Shown here: positions 51,375 to 62,162 of the stretch, piece by piece
Layout of the letters: every line of letters begins with the position of its first letter
Position numbering within the stretch: position 1 is the first letter of the stretch
Assembly: GCF_018139145.2 (NCBI RefSeq)
Contig: NC_059500.1
Coordinates: forward strand, 18,476,101-18,540,100
From: Gymnogyps californianus
Lineage: Eukaryota; Chordata; Aves; Accipitriformes; Cathartidae
Direction: 5' to 3'
Length of the DNA: 64,000 nucleotides
Notes under the pieces: model-generated
What the model saw: the letters and a program-made list of their open reading frames with translations, nothing else
What the model was told of the DNA's origin: nothing
Databases searched by the model: none
Made by a program: the position numbers and the translations under genes

Positions 51375-51405
51375 GTAAGACTTTGTTCTTTCATTGTCCT
51401 TACAG

Positions 51406-51436
51406 ATCAAAGAATCTGAGGAGAAAAAACCTAACA
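51406..51436 (+). other. Candidate 31-nt microexon
   Basis: A near-consensus acceptor (tttgttctttcattgtccttacag, ending 51405) is followed by 31 bases and then GTACGTATT, a reasonable donor starting at 51437. In one frame the insert reads IKESEEKKPN, with one nucleotide left over, so inclusion would shift the downstream frame. The lysine/glutamate-rich content is typical of disordered linker inserts. No neighbouring exon is recognised within the window, so the host gene and the strand of transcription are inferred only from these splice signals. It could be a chance pairing of splice-like motifs. Confidence 0.25.
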
Positions 51437-54400
51437 GTACGTATTTGTATTTTTCTTTGGAGCAGATGGATACTTAAAAATTCTTTTAGCGAAACTATGT
51501 ATACTCCTACTGAAGTATGTAGATGACATGTATTTATAAACCTTCTATTAGCAGATAAAGTGCACTCAGAAAGCTTTATCTTATAAAAGCAGCACAATCC
51601 ATCAGGGAGGCCCTCTGTAAAATATTGGCTGACATTGCATGTAGTGATAAGTACTTTCTTTTCCTATAAGTACAGAGGCTACTTTACAGACAGATAGATA
51701 ACCCCCTCCATCACTGTTATTGTTACATATTTTATAGGATCATAGATATTAGGTAAAGAAAAGAAAATATAGGATCATATTGCCCTTTTTAAAAACATTT
51801 TCAGGTTCATTTCCTGAAGTTTATCCTCATAGGATTTGAATTAATTTTATGTATAGTTAAAATAATGTTTTTTCTCTTTCTCTTTCATATCACCATAGTA
51901 ATTTCTCATGGAATAATGTGACATTTCTATGGATGCTGAAGATATTTAAATAATGTACTAAAATATCTTCTTCTGAGATATTTGGTTTCTCCTAGCTTGC
52001 TGGCACTGCTTCACTCTCCACACTGCTGACTTTCAAAACTGCCTGAATTAAATGGTATTCAGGGAACAACATTAGGCTGTCAAATAACAGCACATGAAGT
52101 TGGAAAGCAGCAGTAACAGATTTATGCGGAGAGTAGACTTACCTACACAGCATGACTAATTTGAAGCTCAGCTAGCAGTGATGTGAGCAGCTGATGTGAA
52201 CCGTGTGTCCACCTCTCAGGATTTTACATGTAATTTTTACTGTTATAAATACTCCAAATAAATCTCTACAACGCAGTAGAAGCCTAGCTGGCCAAAGAAA
52301 CAAACTGATGACACAACCGCCCCCACCTCCAAAAAAGCTGCTTGTGGTAAGGTCAGAGAAGGTAACACCATCGGGTAGGTTGCCTCTTGTGGGGTGTAGT
52401 TCAATCACAAGCTTTTCTCAGTAAAAATTCTTGGACTGTTTCTTCTTATTACCCTTCAGAAATTATGTTTAGCACTGGCTTGCCAGAAGGACCCAGGTTG
52501 GATTTCAGTATATTGTTTTGAATTGTTCTTATTTGGTAGATATTCAACTATGGTCCATACCCTTCATTTCCTATGTTCTAAAAGGTAGGCCTGACTTTTA
52601 CAAAGGTTGTAACCTGGATTAGTTTTTGGCTCCAGTAAGAACTGCAGGTGAGCACCTCTGACAAGAGAGTCTTCAATGACCAAATTTGGGTGTTGAGAAG
52701 TTACCGTGTAAAATATATGAGACCTTTGAAAAGATGAGGCCAAGGGATGACTGTTTTTTTATTTTTCCAGTACTTTCTCTTTCTTACTAAGGGGCTGAGA
52801 ATCAAATGAATTTTTTGTTATATTGATCCACATAGGCTCATAAAACATGGATTTGCTTCAGCAGTCCTCCTGCACTGAAGTTATTTCCTCATGGGTAGTT
52901 GGTATCGATGTGTTGCAGGTGAAGCAGCTATCAGTTTCATGTGTGATTGTGTTTCTTTATACTGCATACTGAAAGGTCCTGCAAGTCATAAAAACAGGCA
53001 TTATTCAGTGGTTTCTGAATCTCGAAGTCAGCTTCTATACGACATGTTTATTAATGAATTCCAACTATTAGACAGTCTTATCTGAGGCTGCTGGTGGCAC
53101 GTTGTTTCTCAAGGAGAGACATGTGGGCTCACTTTCCAAACCTACTAAGCCCACCAACTTTTTCAGGCTTTGGGAGGAGGCTGAGTTGTGTGAAATGGTG
53201 TTCAGAATTAGAAGAGAAAAATACATAATCTTCACGTTTCTTTGCATTTTTTTATCACATCGACGTCAAGAATAAATTCATAGTTAGACACGTTCACAGC
53301 AATATAGAACATAAACTGCATAAAATTATGATGGTGATGATGGTGGTGATGATGATTGCAGCAAAATACTATGTTGAGGAAGGAAGGAGGTATGGCTACT
53401 CAAAGAGCCTGCCATGCTCAGTTGGTTGCCCTGCCTGCTCTGAGACTGTATGCTTGTGCAGGCACTGGGGTTAACTGGTGTCCTTGATGGCTTCTTCTCA
53501 TGTTGCCTTTTGCCACAACTTCCAGCATCTGTAGCAGGTCAGTGCCATCCTTTCTGGTCTGCTCACATGACTTTACTGGGAATATATGTTTTTGAATGAG
53601 GCTTAAACAGATGAAGATGAGGTCAATGTTTGAGTACCAGCACTCTAAAAAACCAGATTTATTCTTCTGTTGGTCAAGATATAAATATGACAAAGCATAC
53701 CGCTGGACTCATTGCCTGTGTATTAGTTCTCTCCTTGTACTTGCTATGGACTTCTCTTGTGACTGACCGTGGTATAGAAAAAATGTAAAAAAACCCAATT
53801 CCATTCACTTGTAGGGGGGAGCAACTTCTCTTTTTGCTTGGTCGGTTTTACCTAGCAGTTTCTATTCTGCCCAAAGTTTGCCAAATGCCCTGCCTTCAAG
53901 CTGTATTTCCTACCATCTGGCATGGTCTTTGTGGTAGGTTGCCTAGGTGGGTTTCAACTGTCACAAGCTAAACCCAGATTTTTCTAACCGATCATCTGTT
54001 TGCCAAAAGATATGTGTACTTTCTGTAATTTTATTGGGTGTGAGGATGTCTTTCCTCATTCTACATCAATTTCTCTATTTCATACAGACTGAATATCCCT
54101 AATTGTGTTTAGTGGTTGAGCATAAATCCAGCCAAGGATCCATCCAACCATATGTATGCATAAAATATTTCTTAAAATGAAAATTCTGATTATTTCCTGT
54201 CATGCTCAGATTACCTAAATACTTAAATAGTCTTACTTAAGTATGTGTTTTAACATCTTCAGTAGTTGTACGAATAACTTTGTATTCTGAAAGGCATGAA
54301 TCAGGGTACCTTTTCTGTTAAAAATATCTAGAAAAAGATAGCTCTGTCCTTGAAGATTTTCAGTGTTAAATACTTAAATTTACATGCTGTAAGTAGTCCC

Positions 54401-54507
54401 GTTAGAAAAGAAATTAAACTACTCAGAGGTCTTTTTGCACTGCTGAGTTTAAACTTTAGATTAGAAACAGGAAATGACTGAAAGAAATGATTTGAGGAGG
54501 AACCGGT
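51437..54507. other. Unique DNA, no gene seen
   Basis: Ordinary AT-rich sequence with an imperfect trinucleotide patch (ATG/GTG) at about 53328-53358. No gene or transposon recognised. It ends at the purine tract. Confidence 0.5.
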
Positions 54508-54747
54508 GGAGAAGAGAGAAGAGAAAAGAAGGGAAGGGAAGGGAAGGAAGGGAAGGGAAGGGAAGGGAAGGGAAGGGAAGGGAAGGGAGGGAGGAGAGGA
54601 GAGGAGAGGAGAGGAGAGGAGAGGAGAGGAGAGGAGAGGAGAGGAGAGGAGAGGAGAGGAGAGGAGAGGAGAGGAGAGGAGAGGAGAGGAGAGGAGAGGA
54701 GAGGAGAGGAGAGGAGAGGAGAGGAGAGGAGAGGAGAGGAGAAAAGG
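54508..54747. repeat. 240-base uninterrupted purine tract: (GGGAA)n then (GGAGA)n
   Basis: Every base on the + strand from 54508 to 54747 is A or G. About 54530-54587 is built of GGGAA units. About 54588-54741 is roughly 31 units of GGAGA. Such mirror-rich homopurine runs can form triplex (H-DNA) structures and expand by slippage. Four overlapping translated frames here, with repeated LLSSP or EERRG peptides, are products of the repeat and not genes. Confidence 0.97.
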
Positions 54748-54749
54748 TG

Positions 54750-55351
54750 TGTTGTGGTTTAACCCCAGCCAGCAACTAAGCACCACACAGCCTCTCACTC
54801 ACTCCTCCCCCCTCCCAGTGGGATGGGGAGGAGAATTAAGAAAAAGTAAAACTCGTGGGTTGAGATAAGAAGAGTTTTACAACTAAAGTAAAATAAAATA
54901 TAATACTAACAATAATAATAATAATATAATTATAATAATAATGTTTGTAATGAAAAAGAATGTAACAAAAAAAAGAGAGAAATAAAACCCAAGGAAGGAC
55001 AAGTGATGCACAATGCTATTGCTCACCACTCGCTGACTGATGGCCCAGTAGGGATCTGCACCTCCTGGCCATCTCCCTCCAGTTTATATACTGAGCATGA
55101 TGTTCTGTGGTATGGAATACCCCTTTGGCTAGTTCGGGTCAGCTGTCCTGGCTCTGCTCCCTCCCAGCTTCTTGCACACCAGCTTGCTGGCAGAGCATGG
55201 GAAACTGAAAAATCCTTAACTTAGGCTAAGCGCTACTTAGCAACAACTAAACCATCCGCGTGTTATCAACATTATTCTCACACTAAATCCAAAACCCAGC
55301 ACTGTACCAGCTACTAAGAAGAAAATTAACTCTATCCCAGAAACCAGGACA
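54750..55351 (-). mobile_element. Avian endogenous retrovirus solo LTR, ~590-bp family, abutting the purine tract
   Basis: On + it runs from tgttgtggtttaaccccagc to gaaaccaggaca, the same ends as the 7947-8532 copy, so it reads on the minus strand. A TATATAAA on minus (tttatata at 55083-55090 on +) matches the TATA box of the 10865-11455 copy. The poly(A) position has drifted to a weak TGTAAA-like form. An AT-rich (AAT)n patch lies at about 54900-54945, at the same place as the ATT patch of the + copy. The flanks aggtg and gcatg do not form a target duplication. The left edge starts two bases after the 240-base purine run. No viral coding sequence adjoins it. Confidence 0.92.
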
Positions 55352-57892
55352 GCATGATAGCTGCTATATCGCCTAGCTATTCAAAATATCTGACCATTTC
55401 AAAAACAATTCACCTCTCTTAAAGTTACTGATTCTCAGCAGGAATGGGACTTCAGAGAATATTGTAAAAGAGAGTTGAATTCAGGAATTAAATCCAGCTC
55501 TATGCGTTGTAAATACTAGTAGTGATTTATGTCACTTATCTTCAACAATCTTAAAAAAGAGGTGTTCAATCTGAGCTTGTGATTTACTTTCTTGGTAGTT
55601 CTTGGAAAGAAACTAAAACCTCCAAAGAACAATTCCTTTTATCCTAAACTGGACATCTAGGAGAAATGGGATTAACTGCCTACTGGAGCTTCTCTTTTTA
55701 TTTCCTTTACTGTCAAGGAAATCTACATGGCTATCTTACATTAGATCCTTCACTTCTAGATGTATAACATTCAATGATCTCAAGCCAAGGTGAAGTAATT
55801 AGCATCTGGCAAGAGTCTGAGCTGCTCGGAAACTTCCTACAGTGTCAGGACTATAAGCAGAGCTTAGTCCCATGAAATGTTACAGATCTTTCATCTCTGT
55901 TGAGAATTTTCTGGGACTTTTTTGGTGGGCGGGGTCTAGTCACTGCTTAGATATAAGAACAGTTTTGTAATTGCCAAGTATTGTCTCCTTTGATTATAAA
56001 ATAACTAAGTCATTATTTATATATTTTTTTCAAACCTTTCCAGGCCACATTGCAGATGTGCAATTTGGACTAGTCTTACGCATTTGAACAAAAAGCTTGA
56101 TATTTCACAGACAGTCTTTTGCTCCCAGAATTGTTCTCATGGGGATCAAGCATTAAACACACTGCTGGTCGCAATGCATAACTGAGGAGCAGACTGGAAG
56201 CAGTTGAAATGACCTTTGCTCATTTCAGGTAAGTTTGATATTGCCTGTTCTAGTAAAGTTCCTTATTGTGACATGTAGTTAAACTGATTATATATTGCTT
56301 AATGGTAAGAAGCCAAACCAAACCCTGAACTTCAACTGCATCCGTTCACAGTGTGAGGTATTCCCTATATTGTGTTTGCAGAACAAAAAGATATAACTTA
56401 ACCTGCATACTGTAGGTATTTAGTTCCTATTAAATTACCAGTGATGACTCCAGAGCATTTAACTGTACAGAAAAATATTTCACTAGTCACTGCTATACCT
56501 TATACATAAGGAACTGGGATGGCAAACCAGTTACAGACAATATAATCAGAGGAGTGGGTCTTAGAAGAAACTAGAAGGAAAATTCTTGCTGTGGATGCCT
56601 CCTAGCCTAATAAAAAATACCTGGGGGCTCTCATAAACTGAAAAAAGGGAGGACAAGAAATTAGATTAAGAAATGTAAGCTTTTAGAAACATGTCTCCCA
56701 GCTAAATAATTACCTGTTCTGAGAACAGTTCAATAGTCACCTTTTTATATATAGTAGCATACAAAGGTAATCTTGTAACTTGGTGACAACAGTTCAAAAT
56801 ACACTTTTCTTAAATCAGACTGTAACTGGAATATAAAATGGCGGATCTAAGGATGGGACCAAGAAAAATAATTTTGTGATCTGATGAAAATTATTAGCCA
56901 TAAGTAGAATTAAGTCTCCAAGGAGCAGCTGTAGAATACCGCCCTTTTTATTTGCCTGCAGAATAAGAACTGCTGTAGAAAAAGTGAGGCATAGCAAGAG
57001 ACATCTTCTGAAATTCTCTGTTGTCTGACAGTTATCATTTTGGATGGATAAAACCTTATAATGGAAGGTAAAATAATTATTCCTGATCTGTCATTAACTT
57101 GCAGGAATGTAAACAAACACACCTCTGTGCCTTTGCTTTCCCAGTAAAGATATTGATGCTTCTTCTCATGTATAAGTACTTTGAGAGAGAGTTTACAGTT
57201 AGGTGAAAGCTAATTAGGTCCTTTTCCTCAGAGGGAGGTATGGGAGACCTTCCTGGGATTTGTTTTCAAAACTTACAAAAAGTTTTGTCTTTGATGATGA
57301 AAGAATGAAAAGAGAAGTTGAAACAGGGTATTCCATTTGGTTTATTTGTCTTTCTTGGCCCTCATTCATTATAAAAGAACAGCATTGTGTAGTCGAAAAA
57401 GATTGTTTCTTGTGGCTGGCATTTTCAGTTTTCTTATGAAGAAGATGTTGAGCAAACTTAAGGCAATGCACTGTAAGTGCAAACTCCATTTATTTTCTCA
57501 CTACCGACAAGATTTAACAGTATCTTGCTCCTCTTTGTTCTCTTGAACAACAACAAAGTCAATTATTTCCAAAGAACATCTATGGGCTGACTGCATCGGT
57601 TTTATCTATAGTCTAGTACTTTGAAGCAGAAGGAACTTTATTGTGATCATGTTGATTTAGTTTTCAATGTCCAGTGAAGACTCTGTAAAACACCCTAGCT
57701 GAGAAATAAATGTAAAACAATTAAACCAAATACTTAAATTTTATGTATGTATTTGTAACACGGTAAAGTCCTGTCATACTGACTAATATACCAATCTTTT
57801 GTAGTTCTTGAGCAACCTGTGCTAGCAAGTGAGAGTGAAGTGCTCTTACTAAACTGCTTCCTTGTGAAGTTTCATCTTTTTGTCTCTTGCAG
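55352..57892. other. Unique DNA, no gene seen
   Basis: No transposon or gene recognised. The last 25 bases form a pyrimidine-rich acceptor (tttcatctttttgtctcttgcag) for the 57893 exon-like segment. Confidence 0.5.
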
Positions 57893-58092
57893 ATGTGTGG
57901 GAAGTACTCAGAGCACCTGACATAGTTACAGCTGCACTGACAGAATTGAAACAGCTGAAAGTAGTACAAATTGTTCATAGTGTTCCTGAACGTGGCTGCG
58001 TTATAGCTGTGCCACCTCTAGTTAGTCACCTACATTATGGCTGGAATATGGCTGCGTATACCATGCAAGCAGTGAGGGAAGAAGGTTGTTAG
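57893..58092 (+). other. Exon-like open segment ending in a stop codon
   Basis: A good acceptor (catctttttgtctcttgcag) ends at 57892. From there 66 codons are open to TAG at 58090-58092. The first codon, GAT, would be split by the junction. The peptide begins DVWEVLRAPDIVTAALTELK and later reads VPERGCVIAVPPLVSHLHYG and NMAAYTMQAVREEGC. Codon choice looks coding-like and several CpG are kept (CGT, GCG), against the AT-rich background. It fits a last coding exon, but no AATAAA follows closely and I do not recognise the protein. A retrocopy or old coding remnant is equally possible. Confidence 0.3.
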
Positions 58093-58225
58093 GGAAGCAA
58101 GATGCGCTCATTTTCAAAAGAGCCAGTGGTTGTGGCTAATTCAGCCTGATGTCTGTTAGATTAAGGAGTTTAAACACTTGTCTGGGAGTTCACCTTTCTC
58201 AACCTGCAGGAACACATGACTAGCT

Positions 58226-58282
58226 GAAACCTTTAATTTATGTTATTAAGGGATCATTACAGAATCCAGCTTATTAGGCTGG
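58226..58282 (+). repeat. 57-bp inverted repeat, left arm
   Basis: The reverse complement of 59603-59659 matches this arm at 54 of 57 positions, with 29 consecutive identical bases at the inner end (58254-58282). The arms are separated by 1320 bases. I do not recognise the family. Terminal inverted repeats of a DNA transposon are possible, but no target duplication is visible outside the arms. Confidence 0.85.
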
Positions 58283-58293
58283 GGTTAAACCAC
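58277..58293 (+). repeat. 17-base match to the end of the ~590-bp LTR family
   Basis: ggctggggttaaaccac is identical to the 3' end of the + strand LTR at 10865-11455. It overlaps the inner edge of the left 57-bp arm by six bases (ggctgg). Only 17 bases match, so a relic of an LTR end is possible but unproven. Confidence 0.35.
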
Positions 58294-59456
58294 AGCAACA
58301 TCCCACAGTAATGAAACAGAAGGGAAATTTTCAACTACAGTCCTGTAATCTGTATTGTGGCTGCTGCTGTTATTATGTTACTCTCAAGAAGAGCAGATGC
58401 CTTTCTCTAATTTGATAAATGTACCCAGTATGCTGAGTGTGAGAAATTCAATAGCTGAATCAGTCTGCACAGATAAACAAATGACTTCGCACTGAACATA
58501 TATTCAAGAAACAGTTTTATATATTGAAGCATCCTAGCATTTTATTAGTGGAAAGGGAGTTTACTTAATATAATTAACTTATTAAAAGCAAATGCGTTAG
58601 AAACCACGACAGTCAGTATATGAAGCCTTCAGTTTAGTGCAACTCAGTAGATGTAGACTTTGCTAAGGAATTCACCCTCTAAAAATTTAATTTACACATT
58701 TATGTTTCAATATTATGGTTTTTTTTTTCATAAGTGTGTTTAGATAAGCATGTAGAAATCTCTGCTGAGATTTATCCAGCCTTTTTCCATGGAATAATAT
58801 TAGAGATGTGTGACTGAAATTGATTGACAACTATAGCTGAGCACATAAATGGGAAAAAAGCCTTGTATATAGAAGAAATATAATCCCTTTATTATCATCC
58901 TTAACACCTGCAGAAAGTAGATGACATTACATTAATTCAGGGACTCTGAGGTTTCAAGATGAGTTGCTCCTCTGCCTTCTTTGTCAGAATTAGAGGTGAT
59001 ATAATTAGTCTAGGAGCAAATTTCTATATCCTGCCAGTAGTTTATCAATGAAATGTGAATTTACAAATGTCAGATTTACAGACAGATTTCAATGTGTCAA
59101 AACAAAGCAGTGAAAGAACTAATCAACATTTAGCTAACCATAAAATTGATATAGCAATCTTATAAAAAAATCAGCTAATAAAAAAGCAAGGCAAGACTAT
59201 ATACATGATTGACACTAACAAAAATTCATAGAGTGAATACTTATTCACCTCTGGGTATATCATGCTATTTCTATGCTCCATGGTACAGTATAATTCATTT
59301 GATAAACTGATACCACAGAAGAAAAAGGTATCAAATTAATCAAATATGTTTTAAAAATGTCTTTATATTGGCTCATGTATGCAGCCATTTTCCTTAATAC
59401 TCAGAACTTTTTTTTGTCATACAGTGACACATTAACTAGCGTCATTGGCATATGGT
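58294..59456. other. Unique DNA between the inverted-repeat arms
   Basis: AT-rich sequence with T-runs near 58718-58728 and 59407-59415. No ORF or domain suggestive of a transposase is seen. Confidence 0.45.
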
Positions 59457-59645
59457 TTACAAAATAAGATTTTTTTTTTTCAGCTGAACGTAAACACCAA
59501 CAATGAACTCAGCACCACCAAGTGCTCCTATTGCACTTGCCTGGGTAAATGTATTTTTGGGACACTTTCCAGCATCTTTAAGGAATCCACAGCTAGAGTT
59601 CTCCAGCCTAATAAGCTGGATTCTGTAATGAACCCCTAATAACAT
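59457..59645 (-). other. Exon-like minus-strand ORF overlapping the right inverted-repeat arm
   Basis: Sixty-two codons starting MLLGVHYRIQLIRLENSSCG and containing FLKDAGKCPKNTFTQASAIG and then ALGGAEFIVGVYVQL. Within it an acceptor-like ggttcattacag (minus strand) leads into the LIRLENSS part. The frame runs into an 11-base A-run (minus strand, at about 59470-59480) straight after VYVQL, which resembles the tail of a retrocopy. The Gly/Ala-rich hydrophobic stretch could be half of a membrane hairpin. There is a faint similarity to the TFT-A-A-GA region of the mitochondrial complex I subunit NDUFA11, too weak to assign. Chance cannot be excluded. Confidence 0.18.
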
Positions 59646-59659
59646 AAATTAAAGTTTTC
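59603..59659 (-). repeat. 57-bp inverted repeat, right arm
   Basis: Partner of 58226-58282 in opposite orientation, with 3 mismatches in 57. Identity is perfect for 29 bases at the inner end, then drops beyond it: ggctggag here against ggctgggg in the left copy. The arm overlaps the start of the minus-strand frame at 59457-59645. Confidence 0.85.
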
Positions 59660-61767
59660 AATCCAATATGGAATTTCTAGCTAATATTCTAGGCTTTCAG
59701 ATGCTAGGATTTACACAAGTATTAAAAAGTGTGTACAACAAAATATAAATGGAAGCTCATGGTTAGAAACAAACTAAGTGCTCAGCCTAAACTATGTGAG
59801 AAAGTGCTCCTTTTCATTGTGTTAATCTTAGAAAAAGTGTAAATCTGCTCCTGTCCTACTTGTACACATCAAAGACAAAATATTCAACATGTGCACTGCA
59901 CTTTCATTCATAAACGGTTGAGGATGATACCTTCTTTACAAACTACTCAATAATCTGTTTTCCTTGATGTGTATTTCCATTTGAGTACACAGTTTCTGCT
60001 ACAGCAAAACATTTGAATAGATGGGCAATCTGAAGTCAGTATGTCTCGTGCTCATATATTTTGTTAGATTAGAATTTAAACAAACCCAGTCTGAAAAAAA
60101 CCCTATTTTTCAGATGTTTGCCTCAGATCAGTGCCTGAGACCATGTGCTTGTCTTATCAAAGATATACACACTGCACAGGACAGAATTCTCTAGGGAGAA
60201 CCTGATATCAGAATTGCTGCTGAAAAATTGGACTGTGTGAGTGTGTCAGGATTTATTATGACACTAACAGTTTTTTTTTCATTTAATAATAGATACATTC
60301 ATAGAAATATTGACAGAGTTCTGCAGCTCAGATCCATACTCCCGTTCCTTTTTCTGCCTTCTTTGAAAATTTCAGCTCTAGTTGATAATGCTAATGCAAC
60401 TTACAGGACTCTCTGGCTCAGGTGGGTGTTTCTGGTGGCAATAGGAGGCAGCTGTGACAGCTGCCAGCAGCAAAATTCTCTTTGAAAAGATGGCAAGTAA
60501 CCAGTTATTAAGTCTTTGGTCATCTCTGTCTCATGCAAGATACCCCTGTGTTACTAGGACACTTCTGAAGAGAAAAGGAAAAAAATGCAAACTTGACTCT
60601 AACAATTTTTCATCCTTTAAATACTAAGAACTAGGCTTCATGCTGCAGTTATGAGGCCACTTTAACAAAATCATTTCTGATGACTTTCCTGCAATAGCAC
60701 TAAGTGGATTTTAACATACCAGCAATTGTAATTCTGATCCTCCTTGGTTTTCATTGCTCTTTAGTATTCTGAGTTGTCATATTCTTTTGGAATATTTGAA
60801 GCTTGATAAGGATGCTTTGGGCACTTTTCTGGCATGTTTTCATCTGTGTTTTCTTCAGCAGTGTCAGTGTGTCACTGTAGTGCTAGCTAAATGCTTCTTT
60901 TCTTTTCCATGTTTGTTCTCAGAAATTACAGCACACCTTGTGTTTTACACTATTGCCTAGGTTTCTCAACAGCTACAGGTTTACTTAACTTTTTCTGATG
61001 TCAATATAATGTGGTATACTATGTTTACTGTCACTAGCAGACCTTTCTCCTATTTATTCTGTAGGCTTGAATCAGGATGATGAAGGCTGAATTACTCTGA
61101 AGGGAATTATTTGACAATAAATGCCCATAAAATACATTTATATTTACCTGTACAATATAAACCTTTTCCCTTATAGCTATCACACAGGCTGTTTCTTTGT
61201 TCCCAGCACATTGCTTTAGATTCAGACCTCTTTAGTGTTTTGAACCACTGCTGTTCTAATACACCACAGTATTTTGGGACGTAATAAATGTAACTTTTGT
61301 GTTGTTACATTTTATTGTTGTATAACAGTCAAATACTATTTTACTGTTATACAACTAATATTTACCGTTGATAACAGTAGTAAGTTACAACATGGTGGTA
61401 CTTATAGCCTTGTGTGAGATTGTGACCCATTAACTTAGGTGGATGGTCCTATCTCAAAGGAATTTTGCGATGAGCCCTAAATACCAGTTACACCAGGCAC
61501 AAGAATGTCTCTCAGGAATATTTTTGTGTCATTTAAGTTGTTCTCACTCAGAGCACGTTACTCCGCCCCCTTCACATGATGAGATAACCTAGTCAAGGCA
61601 CAAACAGGAAGGGATCAGAAACAAAGGTCTTGGTATTGCTGCTTTCCCACATCCATGCCTCAAAAGTAAATGAATATTTAAAGCTTTAACCTGAAATGAA
61701 TCCACCTTTGCAGTACTGGCTGAGGCAATCAGTGTTGGTATTCTAACTGCTGAAGGATTTAGCTCAG
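59660..61767. other. Unique AT-rich DNA with a hairpin cluster
   Basis: No gene recognised. A perfect 13-bp-arm hairpin lies at 61317-61355 with related GTTGATAACAG sequence just downstream. The last bases, ctcag (61763-61767), form one side of the degenerate target duplication of the next LTR. Confidence 0.5.
61317..61355. repeat. Perfect inverted repeat, 13-bp arms
   Basis: gttgtataacagt (61317-61329) and actgttatacaac (61343-61355) are exact reverse complements around a 13-base loop. A smaller hairpin, atgtaac / gttacat, lies just upstream at about 61288-61310. The stem is shorter than a miRNA precursor needs. Confidence 0.8.
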
Positions 61768-61950
61768 TGTGGTGGGTTGACCTTGGCTGCCTACCAGGTG
61801 CCCACCAAGCCACTTTATCACTACCCCTCCATCAACAGGACAAGGGGAGAATATACAATGAAAAGCTCATAGCTTGAGATAAGGACAGGGAAATTGCTTA
61901 CCAATTACCATCGTGGGCAAACCAGGCTCAGCTTGCGGAATTTAACTTAA

Positions 61951-61956
61951 TTTATT
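61951..61956 (-). promoter_or_regulatory. LTR polyadenylation signal AATAAA
   Basis: Minus-strand AATAAA (tttatt on +) about 183 bases before the 3' end of the long LTR, followed by the family-typical 3' region. Position and family identity suggest that this is the R/U5 poly(A) signal. Confidence 0.6.
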
Positions 61957-62162
61957 GCCAATTACTTGTAACAGAGTAGAAGAGTGAGAACTAAAACAAC
62001 CTTCCCCCCAAACCCCCATTCTTCCCAGGCTCAACTTCACTGCCAGCTCTTCTACCTCCTCCCCTCCAAGCATGCAGGCAGACGGGGAATGGGAATTGTA
62101 GTCAGTTTGTAACACTTTGTCTCTGCTGCTCCTTCGTCCTCACACTCTTTCTCTGCTTCAGT

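Larger units (their letters stand above)
32915..51405. other. Unique AT-rich DNA
   Basis: About 18 kb without a recognised gene or transposon. A (GTTT)n patch lies at about 33949-33968, a short (AC)n at 41555-41567, an A-run at 43167-43179, an A-run at 44858-44873 and T/C-rich sequence at 45285-45312. The two longest frames, 34450-34932 (minus) and 34989-35411 (plus), are described separately. Other frames are at the chance level. The 3' end becomes the pyrimidine tract before the 51406 microexon candidate. Confidence 0.5.

Noticed and set aside
54328..54868. Four overlapping ORFs of 101-156 codons with repeated peptides
   Set aside because: They are translations of the GGGAA/GGAGA purine tract and change only with frame. 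No gene is implied.
54750..55351. Possible target duplication of the third ~590-bp LTR
   Set aside because: The flanking pentamers aggtg and gcatg do not match.
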